Assembly: GCA_024401275.1 (NCBI GenBank)
Contig: JAKSLJ010000010.1
Location: 1-64,000, forward strand
Length of the DNA: 64,000 bases
Origin: Bacteroidaceae bacterium
GTDB lineage: Bacteria > Bacteroidota > Bacteroidia > Bacteroidales > Bacteroidaceae
Direction: 5' to 3'
Below are positions 25,001-33,722 of this stretch, in pieces. How positions within the stretch are numbered: the stretch's first letter is position 1; the number at the start of each line of letters is the position of its first letter. The notes below the pieces were generated by a model. The model made no database searches. It was not told the origin of the DNA and worked only from the letters and a program-made list of their open reading frames with translations. A program made the translations under genes and the position numbers.

Positions 25001-26828
25001 ACTTGACATCGAGGCGGAACTTCTCCTTCTGCACCTGTGAAGCGAGATAATAGACATTCTTCATCATCAGCTTCCAGTTGCCCTGATGAGGATTGTTGCT
25101 CGTATTCTTCAGAGACTTCACGAAGAGCGTCTGCTTAACATCCTGAATATCAGATGCGAACTCTCCGACCTGGAAAGTCTGTCCGCCGTAGGTGTATTCG
25201 TATGCCACGGCGAGAACCTGGTCAGTCTGCAAGGCTGTCTTCAGCGAAACATAACCGAGAGCCTTGTTGACGGTATATTCCGAAGAATTGAGCAGACGGG
25301 CATTCTCGAGCTTCTCGTAGTCGTGGCCGCCTTCAAACTGTCCGCCAGGTTCAAGCGTAGAACTTACGAGGTCGATGTTTCTGGCATCGGCATACTGCGA
25401 ATTGAGGGCAGAATATTCGGTATTTGCGTTGTTGGCAGGCACGGGATAACCGGTTGTATTCCAGTTATGATTGCTCACCGTGATGTTCTCACCAAGGTCG
25501 GTGAAGGCGACGATGTTGCGAGTGTTCTGCGTCTGACCAGACTTGTTCGTCACCCACACCTCGATGCGGTTGATGGTAACGCCGGTAGTAAGGTTTGGCA
25601 GAGTGCGCATGGAAGCGTCGAACTTGTCGCGGAAATACTCAGAGAGGAAGAAGTGGCGGTTTTCTTCGTAGTCGGCAGCATTTATCTCGAACGGAGTAAG
25701 CTGAACGCCACCCTTAGAGCTGACGCTCTTGCTGCTCGACTTCTTCTGCGAAAGAACAGTCTGCAGCTTCAGTTTTCCGAACTGCATGTCGGTGCGAAGA
25801 CCGAAAAGCGATGTGGCACCCTTTACAAGTGAAGAGTTGCCTGGGAAGGAAACATTACCCGCCTCGACGAGCTTGATGATTTCGTCTTCCTTGCCGTCGT
25901 ATTTCAGCTTGAGGTTCTGCTGGTCAAAATCGAATGTCGCGTCGGTGTTGTAGTTGAGATTGAGCTTCATCTTGTCGCCCACGCTACCGTTTACGCTGGC
26001 ATTGATTTTCTCGTCGAAGTCAATGCTCGTAGTGTTACGGTTGCGAATAGGCAGAGTCGGGTTGTCGATGCTCTTATGAGTGCCACCGAGCTTCAGTTCG
26101 GCTGTACCTTGCACCTTCACTCTAACACCACCAGGACCGAAGATTTTCTCCGCCGGTCCGAGGTCGAAGTGCATGTCGGTAAAAGAGAACTTTTCCTTGC
26201 CTTTTGATTGGAAAATCTCGTCATTTTTGTCGCGGAAGAACTTGCCAAACTCCTGCTTCTCACTCCATTTCATGTACTCTTGGGTATCCATGAAGAAAGG
26301 AGTCGAGAGGTAAGTGTCGCCCCACTTTGTGCCGATAGAATAGAAGTTGAGCGAGTCGTTGTACTCCACCTTCTGCTGCACAGCCTCAGGAGTTGTAAGG
26401 TCGGCAGTTCGGCTGAGCATATCCTCGTAGGTAGTGGCAGTGGTAGGCTGCACCGGCCAACGCGGATGGAGCAGTGAATCTGGTATCTCTTCCTCGTCGA
26501 TAATAAGCTGTGAGAGAGCGAGAAGAGAGTCGTTCTTCGGATTGTTTCCCGCACCATTTCCTCGGTCGTTCTGCTGCTGTCTCAAGGAACTTTTTGCAGC
26601 ATTCTGTGCCCAATTTCCTGCGGCAGGGTTCTTGCCGTTGGCTGGATTTTGTCTTGTAGTCTGAGCGCGTCTTGCAGCAGCATCCCGAGCGCGTTTAGTC
26701 TTGTCGTCCTGCGGCTTAATCTGCCAGAACTCTTCTATCATTTCGGGCGCAACAATCCAACCCAGCATGTTTATGCTGAGCAGCATTGCAAAAATTGCCA
26801 ATATGATTTTCTGAGTTCTCGCGCGCAT
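19053..26828 (-). CDS. sprA: Type IX secretion translocon protein SprA (Sov)
   Basis: About 2,591 residues from ATG 26828 (MRARTQKIILAIF); an ATG 12 codons earlier adds an unlikely tail. The N-terminus has a membrane/signal segment, and the rest is a very long beta-rich outer-membrane protein ending in a strand with a terminal aromatic pattern (DFGFSLKFSLTR). SprA forms the giant 36-strand outer-membrane pore through which T9SS cargo leaves, gated by Plug and PorV. A Lys/Asp/Gly-rich low-complexity stretch (about 1989-2021) is unusual and probably a flexible loop. The gene follows ruvA on the same strand, the arrangement I know from other Bacteroidota, with one lipoprotein gene between them. 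Confidence 0.95.
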   Translation of the reverse strand: MRARTQKIILAIFAMLLSINMLGWIVAPEMIEEFWQIKPQDDKTKRARDAAARRAQTTRQNPANGKNPAAGNWAQNAAKSSLRQQQNDRGNGAGNNPKNDSLLALSQLIIDEEEIPDSLLHPRWPVQPTTATTYEDMLSRTADLTTPEAVQQKVEYNDSLNFYSIGTKWGDTYLSTPFFMDTQEYMKWSEKQEFGKFFRDKNDEIFQSKGKEKFSFTDMHFDLGPAEKIFGPGGVRVKVQGTAELKLGGTHKSIDNPTLPIRNRNTTSIDFDEKINASVNGSVGDKMKLNLNYNTDATFDFDQQNLKLKYDGKEDEIIKLVEAGNVSFPGNSSLVKGATSLFGLRTDMQFGKLKLQTVLSQKKSSSKSVSSKGGVQLTPFEINAADYEENRHFFLSEYFRDKFDASMRTLPNLTTGVTINRIEVWVTNKSGQTQNTRNIVAFTDLGENITVSNHNWNTTGYPVPANNANTEYSALNSQYADARNIDLVSSTLEPGGQFEGGHDYEKLENARLLNSSEYTVNKALGYVSLKTALQTDQVLAVAYEYTYGGQTFQVGEFASDIQDVKQTLFVKSLKNTSNNPHQGNWKLMMKNVYYLASQVQKEKFRLDVKYQSDTAGVYLTYIPEPNVKETPLIRLLGADRLDNNNRVHANGYFDFIEGYTVQNGRVIFPVAEPFGQAMNKALIDKGLSAEIAEKYTFQALYDSTKTTAKQIAEKNKYQLVGQFRGSSANVISIGAYNIPQGSVVVTAGGVTLKEGSDYSVDYSAGEVTILNQSIIDAGTAVNVSTESQSDYSQMRKTMFGLNWEYDFTKDFQMSGTLQHLSEQALTTKVAMGAEPLNNTLWGLNLNWKKESQWLTNLLNRVPLLHVSQPSNISFTGEFAQLIAGQSSGTQDNASYLDDFENTKSGIDVSSPSTWIMSSVPQMFTRGISQNDLKTTLKSGYERARLAWYTVDPLFTRRSSSLTPAHIKSDVNQLSNHYVREVPVNEVYPNRNQSTYNGSSTNLSILNLAYYPSERGAYNFSTALTPEGKLLSPADKWGGMMRRLDTNDFETANIEYIEFWMLDPFIYSRNESDANKYGGDLYINLGEVSEDVLIDGKKFYESGMPVDGSSAFAVSQWGKIPTQSTVNYAFATQSGTRYLQDVGLNGLRNDEEKDWQEYQTFLDFVKHNVTSTAARDSILADPAGDDYHYFRGSDYDRLETPILRRYKFINNPQGNSSEVEGRTESYDTSYKTTPDVEDINQDFTLNEYERYYQYKVSIRPEDLYEGNKENFITDVREASVPLRNGSKETVKWYQFRIPIRQFESKVGSITDFSSIRFMRMFLTGFEKPIVLRFGSLDLVRGEWRIYEQNLENSANTGTMNATGVNIEENNDKKPVNYVLPPGIRREQDPTQPQLVESNEQAMSINVDKLSTGESKAVYKNTNVDMRQYKRLQMFVHANADENNVTNLRDRELAVFLRLGSDYKNNYYEYEIPLSLTQPGHYDRYSTSDRAEVWPEENLLDIPLTALTALKKERNKAKAQGTASYSQPFTAYDERHPNNKMTVVGNPSLGEVKTMMIGVRNLSAQQKSGEVWVNELRLLEYDNTGGWAAQGNLNVQLSDFGTVNMQGRIINDGFGGIEDGVAARAQDKTKGYTFTTNLELGKFFPDKAKVSMPLYYSVSEEQVRPKYNPLDTDLNLEESLNAMEGHERDSVESIVVTKTKNTNFSLSNVRIGIATKKHPMPYDPQNFTFSYSHSNRHTSGETTVFENENNWKGSLNYSYTPVYKAFEPFKKMKTKSKYADILKRFGLNWLPQTVTFNTDMVRNYYELQERDMEDLGGEGLPLTFNEQFLWNRDFSIRWDLTKNLHASFNSATHAQIEEPYTPINKDLYPDQYTAWKDSVWQSVRNLGTPLDYQQNFQASYQLPLNLMPCFSWLTADASYNATYSWQRGTALEDGTSLGNTIANSRKLNINSQFNLEKLYNLVPFLKQTNERFNKSSRPQKRKTPAEKKAEEMKKKAQKEKDGKDGKDGKDDKDKDAKDKEAQKPKTNAFQKEFTLAPDTFITVRHTKKSKRLIVSGKTEDGKQIALKYKVVDANTIKVSAKLDSARKVMVSIIAKEPLDDKTWYKTAQVIARGLMMVRNVNFTYRNQYNMSLPGFMPNAGDVFGQNNQGALAPGLGFAFGMTDDSFIDKAAERGWLLMNDSVATPAASSRTTDLQLKATVEPVKNFKIDLTASRTDTRAQSVQYMYQGMPTTRTGTFTMTTISIGSAFESTGDISNGFRSASFEKFCNSIDGFRQRVEAQYADATYPRGTAHAGQKFNPEYGGVNQYSADVLVPAFLSSYTSMGGSSLDIFPSLARLLPNWSLRYSGLGQLPLLNEWFKSVNINHAYKSVYAVGSYSSFSTFQEYMNGLGFITDAKTDSPIPNSMYNVSTVSINEAFSPLLGLDVTLQNNLTAKLEYKTTRVLTLSTTSIQINEATSKDWVIGFGYKINNFKLFGSGGGRKAKGGKGKSEDDNNQSSKSKSSSSGFNTDLNLRFDFSLRSQAAITRDIATMTSTASSGNDATKLSFSADYSLSRMMTLNFYYDFQKNTPLLTSSSYPTTTHDFGFSLKFSLTR

Positions 26829-26863
26829 ATATACGTGCAGGTGCAATATTACACACCACGACA

Positions 26864-26899
26864 AATAAAAAAACGCAATACTTCGGGAAATATTGCGTT
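26864..26899 (-). terminator. Rho-independent terminator of the lipoprotein gene
   Basis: On the minus strand AACGCAATA...TATTGCGTT is followed by a run of T. It sits between the lipoprotein gene and sprA, so sprA probably has its own promoter or depends on read-through. Confidence 0.7.
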
Positions 26900-26980
26900 C
26901 AGGTATGGAAAATGTTCAAAAAATGCATCAAAAATGCTCAAAATGCGGCAAAAAAGGGCATAGAAAGAGGGAAATCCGCA

Positions 26981-27505
26981 TTAATAGGCTGAAGGGTAAC
27001 TGAAAGCCCTTCTCTTAAGGAAATCTACGAGACGAGCTTCCTCCGTGTCAACATTAAAAGTGCTGCCTGTAGGACCGTTGTAGTCGTAGGTTGTACTTCC
27101 ATCGCTTCTCTTAACGTCCAATAAGTAATGGATCTGACATACCACCTCCTTCTGGTCGCCGATGATTTCCTTCCAGTTTGGCTTGAGCGTCATCTCCACA
27201 GAGATTTGTGCCTGATCGGCTTCCTTACCTTGGAGCTTAACGGTCTGGCTTTCGTAACCATCAAAAACCTTTTTTCCTGTGATGAGAATCAACTCCCTTT
27301 GTGACTTGGTCGTGAAACTGAGCGGAGGAATGCCCGTAGTTTTCACATCGACTATTTTCAGCAAATCTTCACTTAACCAATACTGGAAAGAAAGTGTAGC
27401 GGGGTTCTTTGGCTCATCTTCGGAATCTTTGCTGCAAGATATAAACGCAGTTGTTGAAACAAGAGCTACCGCCAAGAATAGCAGTGTGTAAAAAAACTTT
27501 TTCAT
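26981..27505 (-). CDS. Predicted lipoprotein of unknown function
   Basis: 174 residues with a lipoprotein signal ending at Cys24 (TAFISC). The mature part is beta-rich and charged, without a recognised family. Located between ruvA and sprA on the same strand. A strong terminator follows it. Confidence 0.65.
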   Translation of the reverse strand: MKKFFYTLLFLAVALVSTTAFISCSKDSEDEPKNPATLSFQYWLSEDLLKIVDVKTTGIPPLSFTTKSQRELILITGKKVFDGYESQTVKLQGKEADQAQISVEMTLKPNWKEIIGDQKEVVCQIHYLLDVKRSDGSTTYDYNGPTGSTFNVDTEEARLVDFLKRRAFSYPSAY

Positions 27506-27538
27506 TTATATTTGGGTTGTTTGATGGTTTAGGGCAAT

Positions 27539-27597
27539 AGATGTTTTTAGGGTTATTGATGTTTCAGGGTAATTTGATGTTTCAGAGTAATAAGATG
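27539..27597. repeat. About three imperfect 19-20 bp tandem repeats
   Basis: GATGTTTCAGGGTAATT-like units fill the gap between ruvA and the lipoprotein gene. No coding potential. Confidence 0.5.
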
Positions 27598-28221
27598 TTA
27601 CTTCACCTGCTTGAGAGCAAGCTTCACGACCTGCTCCACAGGAAGGTCTGGCTGAGCCTTGAGAATGGCAATGACAACCTTGTTGCTGATGGCTGCCTGG
27701 AAGCCGAGCATAGTGAGTGCGCCGACAGCTTCTTCCTTGACCTCGGTGTTGATGCCAACCATAGCCGAAGCAGCTGATTCTGAAGCAGTTCCGCCAGCGT
27801 CAATGCCATCGACAATACCTGCCTGAAGCACCTTGTCTTTCAGTTCAATGATGATACGCTGAGCAGTCTTCAAGCCTATGCCTTTCACTCCCTTGAGAGT
27901 CTTGACATCGTCGGAAGTGATGACCTGTGCAAGATCGTTGAGCGACATTTCGGAGAGTATCACGCGAGCCGTATTTGCACCGACTCCAGAAACGGAAATA
28001 AGCAGTTCGAACATCTTGCGCTCCTGCTGCTTGGCAAAACCAAAGAGCACGTAAGCATCCTCGCGAATTGCCTCATAGACAAAGAGTTTCACTTGCTTCT
28101 CGCGCTGGATGGCAGTATATGTGTTCAAGGATATATTCAACCCATACCCTACCCCATTGACATCGACAACGGCATAAGCGGGAGTTATTTCGGCAAGTTC
28201 GCCTCTAACGAATTCTATCAT
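27598..28221 (-). CDS. ruvA: Holliday junction branch migration protein RuvA
   Basis: 207 residues from ATG 28221 ([28 protein letters not shown]), the usual RuvA N-terminus; an in-frame ATG seven codons earlier is less likely. Domain I is an OB fold (1-62), domain II has two helix-hairpin-helix motifs ([38 protein letters not shown]), and domain III contacts RuvB (ALTMLGF...[11 protein letters not shown]). RuvA tetramers bind four-way junctions and guide the RuvB motor. Confidence 0.97.
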   Translation of the reverse strand: MIEFVRGELAEITPAYAVVDVNGVGYGLNISLNTYTAIQREKQVKLFVYEAIREDAYVLFGFAKQQERKMFELLISVSGVGANTARVILSEMSLNDLAQVITSDDVKTLKGVKGIGLKTAQRIIIELKDKVLQAGIVDGIDAGGTASESAASAMVGINTEVKEEAVGALTMLGFQAAISNKVVIAILKAQPDLPVEQVVKLALKQVK

Positions 28222-28282
28222 AGCTAGAAAATATTTAATCAATTAATATTCCACAAGAATAACGCATTTTCCCGCCCATTAT

Positions 28283-28313
28283 TTTGTAAAAAGCGGGATT
28301 TTTTATAATTTTG
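28283..28313 (+). promoter_or_regulatory. Promoter of folD
   Basis: TTTG (28283-28286), 19 bases, TAATTTTG (28306-28313): a full match to the Bacteroidales consensus. The predicted start is near 28320. Confidence 0.7.
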
Positions 28314-28388
28314 CACTGAAAATTGTAAAACGCAAATTGCAAAAATCACAAAATCGTAAATTGTAAAATCAGTAAATTATAAATATAT

Positions 28389-29267
28389 ATGACTTTAATA
28401 GACGGAAAAGCTACAGCTGCCGCTATCAAGGCGGAGATTGCTGAGGAAGTAAAGGAGATTATGGCGAAGGGTGGCAAGCAGCCTCACCTCGCAGCCATTC
28501 TCGTGGGCCACGATGGCGGCTCTGAAACTTATGTAAAGAATAAGGTTCTCGCGTGCGAGGCTTGCGGATTCAAGAGCACTCTCATTCGCTACGAGGACGA
28601 CATCACTGAGGAAGAGCTTCTGAAGAAGGTTGACGAGCTCAACAACGACGCTGATGTTGACGGCTTCATCGTACAGCTCCCATTGCCAAAGCATATTGAC
28701 GAGCAGAAGGTTATCGAGGCTATCGACTACAAGAAGGATGTAGACGGCTTCCACCCTATCAATGTTGGTCGTATGGCTATCGGTTTGCCTTGTTTCATCT
28801 CTGCCACTCCTCTCGGCATCGTAACTCTCCTAAAGCGCTATAACATAGAGACTTCCGGCAAGAAGTGTGTTGTTCTCGGTCGCTCAAATATCGTCGGCAA
28901 GCCAATGGCTCAGCTCATGATTCAGAAGCAGTATGGCGATGCAACTGTTACCGTTTGCCACTCTCGTTCAAAGACTCTCAAGGAGGAATGTTGCGAGGCA
29001 GACATCATCATCGCTGCCATCGGTCAGCCAGGCTTCGTGACTGCCGATATGGTTAAGGACGGCGCTGTAATTGTTGATGTCGGCACAACTCGTGTCCCTG
29101 ATGCTACACGCAAGAGCGGTTTCCGTCTCTCTGGTGATGTTGACTTCGAGAATGTTGCTCCAAAGTGCAGCTTCATCACTCCTGTTCCTGGTGGTGTTGG
29201 TCCAATGACTATCTGCTCGCTTATGAAGAATACTCTCGCTGCAGGCAAGAAGGAATATTATAAATAA
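28389..29267 (+). CDS. folD: Methylenetetrahydrofolate dehydrogenase/cyclohydrolase FolD
   Basis: 292 residues, a usual FolD length. The conserved substrate site is visible as YVKNK (with the catalytic Lys) and [23 protein letters not shown]. The Rossmann part has [12 protein letters not shown], and the C-terminal signature [10 protein letters not shown] is intact. It converts 5,10-methylene-THF to 10-formyl-THF in the cytosol, using NADP+. Divergent from ruvA, with its own promoter. Confidence 0.97.
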   Translation: MTLIDGKATAAAIKAEIAEEVKEIMAKGGKQPHLAAILVGHDGGSETYVKNKVLACEACGFKSTLIRYEDDITEEELLKKVDELNNDADVDGFIVQLPLPKHIDEQKVIEAIDYKKDVDGFHPINVGRMAIGLPCFISATPLGIVTLLKRYNIETSGKKCVVLGRSNIVGKPMAQLMIQKQYGDATVTVCHSRSKTLKEECCEADIIIAAIGQPGFVTADMVKDGAVIVDVGTTRVPDATRKSGFRLSGDVDFENVAPKCSFITPVPGGVGPMTICSLMKNTLAAGKKEYYK

Positions 29268-29318
29268 AGGAATATCACAACTTATTATATAACTAATCTT
29301 AAATCGTTTCATAATTCT

Positions 29319-32300
29319 ATGAATCTAAAAACATTCAAACTATTCACATTACTGCTTGCTTTGGTAATGGGAATCGGTAGCGCTTCGGCACAAGAGACCA
29401 TCTTCTCGATGGCGCCTTCTGTTGCAGAGACAAGTGCCATCGCTTCTGGCACCCTTGCCGGAACTGATTTTGCTACCGTTACAGGAGGTAAGGTGACTTA
29501 TCAGAACGATAACACCAAAGAGTATCCTGCTGTTAAGGGCTCAATGTTCTACATTGGAACAAGCTCTGCTTATTTCGTCATCGAGCTTGACAATGCTCTT
29601 CAGACTGGCGATGTCATTTCGTTTTCATCTATGCCAGCAACATCAAATGCAGCAAGCGGAGTTTACATCGGAACATCAGCTACAGACAAGTCGTTCCAGA
29701 CTGCTACTGACGTCTTCGAAAATGTCAAATTTACAGTTCCTGAGGGTCTGAATGGAGTAAGTAAGATTTACATTAACCGTGTACAGGGAAAGACTACAAC
29801 TTTCTCTGACTTGGTAATTACTCGCGGTGGTGCAAGCACTGATCCTACAGACGATCCTACAGATGATCCTGCTTCTGTTGAGGAGCGCATTGCGACTTGG
29901 AACTTCAAGGCAATGGAAGCAAATGCAGTTAGCATCAACGGAACTACCGGTACAGTGCCTTCTGACATTGAGGGCGTAGAGCTCGCAGTTAACGCTACAA
30001 GCGGTAAACTTGTAAGCCGTGGTGGCGATGCACAGTTCAACCAGGGTGCTATCATCAGCGTTCCTGTTCGTCATGCAGGTGATGTTGTTACTGTCGAAAG
30101 CTATCCAGGCTACCATAACTACACAGTTGCGGGTACTGCCGCAGCTAATGACACTGAGACATATACTGCTGTTGAGGCTGACGCTACTGCCGGAAAGGTT
30201 GACATCGTGGCTACAGCTACAGCTTATCTCTACTCTATCTCCGTTAAGCAGATTGCATACTCAGAAGGCGGTGATGAAGGTGGCGAAGACATTGACCCTT
30301 CTACTGCTCACCTCCTTTGGGACTACACAGAGGCAGCACCTTCTGCAAAGCCAGACAATGGACTATATTATGAATCAAATGTAAACGACGCAGCTGGTAC
30401 AAAGAATGGTCTCAAGGGTGTCAAGATGAACTCTTCTGGCTATGCTTATTTCACAAAGGCAGCCGTAAAGGGTACATTGAAACTCACATTCGGTCCTCGT
30501 GATGGAAGCAAAGAAATCAAGCTTGGCGTTTACAGCTATGCTTCTGAGCCAAAGGCTGAAACTCTTATCGAAAAAACAACTGGTGTGACTGAACTCCAGA
30601 CTCTCAGCATCGACCTCACGGCAGCTCAGAACAACATCTACATCAACCGTGCTGAAGGTGCAGAAGGTGTTCTCACAAAGGTAGAGTTCGTTCCATTCAT
30701 TGAGCGCACATTCGTTGACTTCAAGATTAACTTCACAAAGTCTTGGGCAAGCTCTTCGACAATCACTGAAGGCACTACATACTACGTTACAGCTACCGAT
30801 GCAGACGGTGTTCCTACATTCACATCAGAAGTTCCTGCCGATGGCAAGTACCTCTGCACATTCAAGGGACGCTATCACAACACAGGCTATGGTATCACTG
30901 CCAATCCAGTATTCTCTGTTCCTGTAGATGGCGCAGTTAAGATCTACTATGGCATGAACGACTACGGAGCTGACATCACAGCTAAGAACAAGGCGGGCGA
31001 GACTGTGCTTACTGGCAACAGCAAGGGTGATAAGTTCTCTTCTGATCCTGCTAACGTAATGTCAATGACTTATGCTAAGGGCGAAGACGTTCTGACTCTC
31101 ACTGGTGGTGGCTATGTTCCTTACTTCGCTGTTGAAGCTTGTGAAGTTTCTCCTTGCACAGTAACTTACAAGGATCAGGATGGCACAGTAATCAAGACTA
31201 TTGATACATTCGAAGGTGAAACTCTTGGCGAACTCCCATCAGCAGAAGGCATCACAGTTCCTGCTGGTTCTGCGTTCCGTGGTTGGTTCTATGCTTCTGG
31301 CGTTAAGGCTAAGGCTACAGACCTTATCAACGGCAACACAACTGTTACAGCTAAGGTTACTCCTATCGAGACAGTTGAAGTTGGTACAGTTCAGACATAT
31401 AACCTCGCAAGCAACATCTTCTACCCAGAAGACCATGAGACAATCTCTATCGAAGGTGGCTACTACCACGACACTCAGCATGGTTGGGCACTCGCTACAG
31501 ACGGCAAGGTATCTGTAGATGTTGCAGGCAATGCTCAGGTCGTTCTCTCTCTCTGCAAGTATAGCAAGGACGCTCCTATCACAGTAACTGATGCAGAAGG
31601 CAATGTAGTCACTACAATCGCTTCTGCTTACAATGAGAACGATGGTGCACTCGCTACAGTACAGTATGCTGGTCCTGCCACTTCCCTCACATTCACATTC
31701 GCTCAGGGTGAGTCTTACCTCCACAAGGTAACAGTATATAATGTGAAGGATTTCCTCGCAAAGGATGAGACAACAGGTTGGTATATGGTTCCTGCTGGTG
31801 ATGCAGCTGCATTCATGCTCGCTCTCAATTCTGCCAATGCAGAGACAGGTGCTACTATCTTCCTCCCTAACGGTACTTACGACCTCGGTGAAGCTACAGG
31901 CACTACAATCTCAGGTAACAACATGTCTATCATTGGTGAGTCGATGGAAGGCACTATCATCAAGAATGCTCCAAACGTGAAGTCGGAAGGTCTCGGTTCT
32001 GCTGACCTCTTCTACAACACTTCAACAGGTCTCTACATGCAGGATCTCACTCTCCAGAACGACCTTGACTACTACAACGCTGGTGCTTCTGGTCGTGCAG
32101 CAGTTCTTCAGGACAACGGTAACCAGACTATCCTCCGCAACGTAGCTATGCGTTCATATCAGGACACTTACTACTCTAAGTCTGGTAACTACTACTTCGA
32201 GGGTGGTCTTATCCAGGGTACTGTCGATTACATCTGTGGTGGCGGTAACGCTTGGTTCGAGAACATCACTCTCCTCAACAAGAGCCGCTCTGCAACTGCT

Positions 32301-33485
32301 AAGTCTGGCGATGACACAATGACTGCTTATCAGGGTACAGGCAAGTACATCTTCAACAACAGTTCTGTTGAGTCTGAGTGTTCTACATTCAACTTCGGTC
32401 GCTCTTGGGCTGACGCTTATGTAGTTTATCTCAACACTACAATCAAGAGCGGTAAGCTCATTGACACTCGTTTCAACACAACAGACATGAACTCAGCTCC
32501 ACGCTTCTTCGGTGAGTACAACACTACAGACCTTTCTGGCAACGGCAAGAACACTCCTGCAAGCAACCACCTCACTACAACAAAGGGTGGCGACTTCGAG
32601 TCTGTTCTTACAGCAGATCAGGCTGCTGAATACACTCTCGCAAGCCTCTTCGGCTCTTGGGATGCTAAGACAATCGCAGCTCAGGTAGATGCTGATATAG
32701 ACAACATCGAAGATGATGCTCTCTACCTCGTTGAGGATGAAGGCGAGTTTGTGGCCATCATCAAGGGTTCAGACTTCACAGCTGATGTTATCAACAAGAC
32801 TATCCGCAAGGCTAACGGTCGTGGTGGTTTCGGTGAACCAGTGAAGCTCGAAATCAAAACAGTTGATGTTACTATCGACGAATACAAGTACATCACATTC
32901 TACAACGAAAGTGCAGTTCTTATTCCTGGAGAAGATGTCCCTGTTTATGCAAAGGCTGTATATTACGATGAAAATGCTAACAAGTTTGTCCTCGCAGACG
33001 CTTACGAACCAGGTGATGTCATTCCTGCAAAGACTCCTGTTGTGCTCTATAGCGAAACTCCTGCCACTTACTCACTCATCCTTAATGGTGTAGAAAACGC
33101 TAAGCCAGACCGCAACGACCTCCTCGGTTCTTCAGAAGATACAGAGACAAGCGACCTCGTTGAAGGCGATCCAGATGATTATTACTACTATGCTCTCTCG
33201 CTCAACCAGGACAACGAGATTGGTTTCTACTGGATGAACAGCGAAGGTGCCGCTTTCACCAACGGTGCAGGCAAGGCATTCCTCGCAGTCAAGAAGTCTG
33301 TATTTGACTCTGAAAGCAGTAACAGCAAGGCTATGGGATTCGCTTTCAACGAAGGCTCAAATGCCATTCACAATGCAACTTCAATACAGAAGACAGCTAA
33401 GGTTTACGACATCACTGGTCGTGAGGTAAAGAATCCAGCAAAGGGCGTTTACATCATCAGTGGCAAGAAAGTGGTGAAACTTTAA
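29319..33485 (+). CDS. Large secreted pectin methylesterase with T9SS-like C-terminal tail
   Basis: 1,388 residues. A signal peptide ends at about residue 24 (GSASAQ). Several beta-rich modules of about 120 residues follow, probably carbohydrate-binding or Ig-like, with a DPTDDPTDDP linker near 170. The carbohydrate esterase family 8 domain spans about 820-1110: IFLPNGTYDLG, the QDTYYS motif near 947 and GTVDYICGG near 966, which supply the catalytic Gln, Asp and Asp. It removes methyl groups from pectin. The C-terminus (VYDITGREVKNPAKGVYIISGKKVVKL) resembles a short type A T9SS sorting signal, consistent with SprA, PorT and Plug in this window. Pectate lyase domains are absent. Confidence 0.88.
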   Translation: MNLKTFKLFTLLLALVMGIGSASAQETIFSMAPSVAETSAIASGTLAGTDFATVTGGKVTYQNDNTKEYPAVKGSMFYIGTSSAYFVIELDNALQTGDVISFSSMPATSNAASGVYIGTSATDKSFQTATDVFENVKFTVPEGLNGVSKIYINRVQGKTTTFSDLVITRGGASTDPTDDPTDDPASVEERIATWNFKAMEANAVSINGTTGTVPSDIEGVELAVNATSGKLVSRGGDAQFNQGAIISVPVRHAGDVVTVESYPGYHNYTVAGTAAANDTETYTAVEADATAGKVDIVATATAYLYSISVKQIAYSEGGDEGGEDIDPSTAHLLWDYTEAAPSAKPDNGLYYESNVNDAAGTKNGLKGVKMNSSGYAYFTKAAVKGTLKLTFGPRDGSKEIKLGVYSYASEPKAETLIEKTTGVTELQTLSIDLTAAQNNIYINRAEGAEGVLTKVEFVPFIERTFVDFKINFTKSWASSSTITEGTTYYVTATDADGVPTFTSEVPADGKYLCTFKGRYHNTGYGITANPVFSVPVDGAVKIYYGMNDYGADITAKNKAGETVLTGNSKGDKFSSDPANVMSMTYAKGEDVLTLTGGGYVPYFAVEACEVSPCTVTYKDQDGTVIKTIDTFEGETLGELPSAEGITVPAGSAFRGWFYASGVKAKATDLINGNTTVTAKVTPIETVEVGTVQTYNLASNIFYPEDHETISIEGGYYHDTQHGWALATDGKVSVDVAGNAQVVLSLCKYSKDAPITVTDAEGNVVTTIASAYNENDGALATVQYAGPATSLTFTFAQGESYLHKVTVYNVKDFLAKDETTGWYMVPAGDAAAFMLALNSANAETGATIFLPNGTYDLGEATGTTISGNNMSIIGESMEGTIIKNAPNVKSEGLGSADLFYNTSTGLYMQDLTLQNDLDYYNAGASGRAAVLQDNGNQTILRNVAMRSYQDTYYSKSGNYYFEGGLIQGTVDYICGGGNAWFENITLLNKSRSATAKSGDDTMTAYQGTGKYIFNNSSVESECSTFNFGRSWADAYVVYLNTTIKSGKLIDTRFNTTDMNSAPRFFGEYNTTDLSGNGKNTPASNHLTTTKGGDFESVLTADQAAEYTLASLFGSWDAKTIAAQVDADIDNIEDDALYLVEDEGEFVAIIKGSDFTADVINKTIRKANGRGGFGEPVKLEIKTVDVTIDEYKYITFYNESAVLIPGEDVPVYAKAVYYDENANKFVLADAYEPGDVIPAKTPVVLYSETPATYSLILNGVENAKPDRNDLLGSSEDTETSDLVEGDPDDYYYYALSLNQDNEIGFYWMNSEGAAFTNGAGKAFLAVKKSVFDSESSNSKAMGFAFNEGSNAIHNATSIQKTAKVYDITGREVKNPAKGVYIISGKKVVKL

Positions 33486-33500
33486 TCATAAATATAGACT

Positions 33501-33662
33501 ATGAAGAAGTATATTAAGCCAGAAGCTGTCAGCTATTCTGCTGACATAGAATCCTTGCTTCTCGATGGAACATTTGTTCACAACGAAGAAGGAAGTGGCA
33601 TTCAGCGTTCGAAAGGATTATTTTATCCGACGGACATCATAGACGACGAAACTGAAGAATAA
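33501..33662 (+). CDS. Short acidic peptide after the pectin methylesterase
   Basis: 53 codons from ATG 33501. MKKYIKPEA followed by SLLLDG resembles a common class of short Bacteroidales proteins (MKK-YIKPE...LLA-S) of unknown role, often found near surface-protein genes. It has no signal peptide, lies 15 bases after the esterase stop and ends before a strong terminator, so it is co-transcribed with the esterase. Confidence 0.55.
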   Translation: MKKYIKPEAVSYSADIESLLLDGTFVHNEEGSGIQRSKGLFYPTDIIDDETEE

Positions 33663-33666
33663 GCGT

Positions 33667-33722
33667 GAAGGCTAAAGGCAAAAGGGATTCAAATTCCCAA
33701 CGCCTTTAGCCTTCATTTTTTT
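33667..33722 (+). terminator. Strong rho-independent terminator
   Basis: GAAGGCTAAAGGC (33667-33679) pairs perfectly with GCCTTTAGCCTTC (33702-33714), followed by ATTTTTTT. It ends the esterase unit and abuts the converging ogt gene. Confidence 0.85.

Noticed and set aside
20000..26000. Many long plus-strand and other-frame open readings inside sprA
   Set aside because: Shadows of the strongly biased sprA codons; they have no family resemblance or start context.
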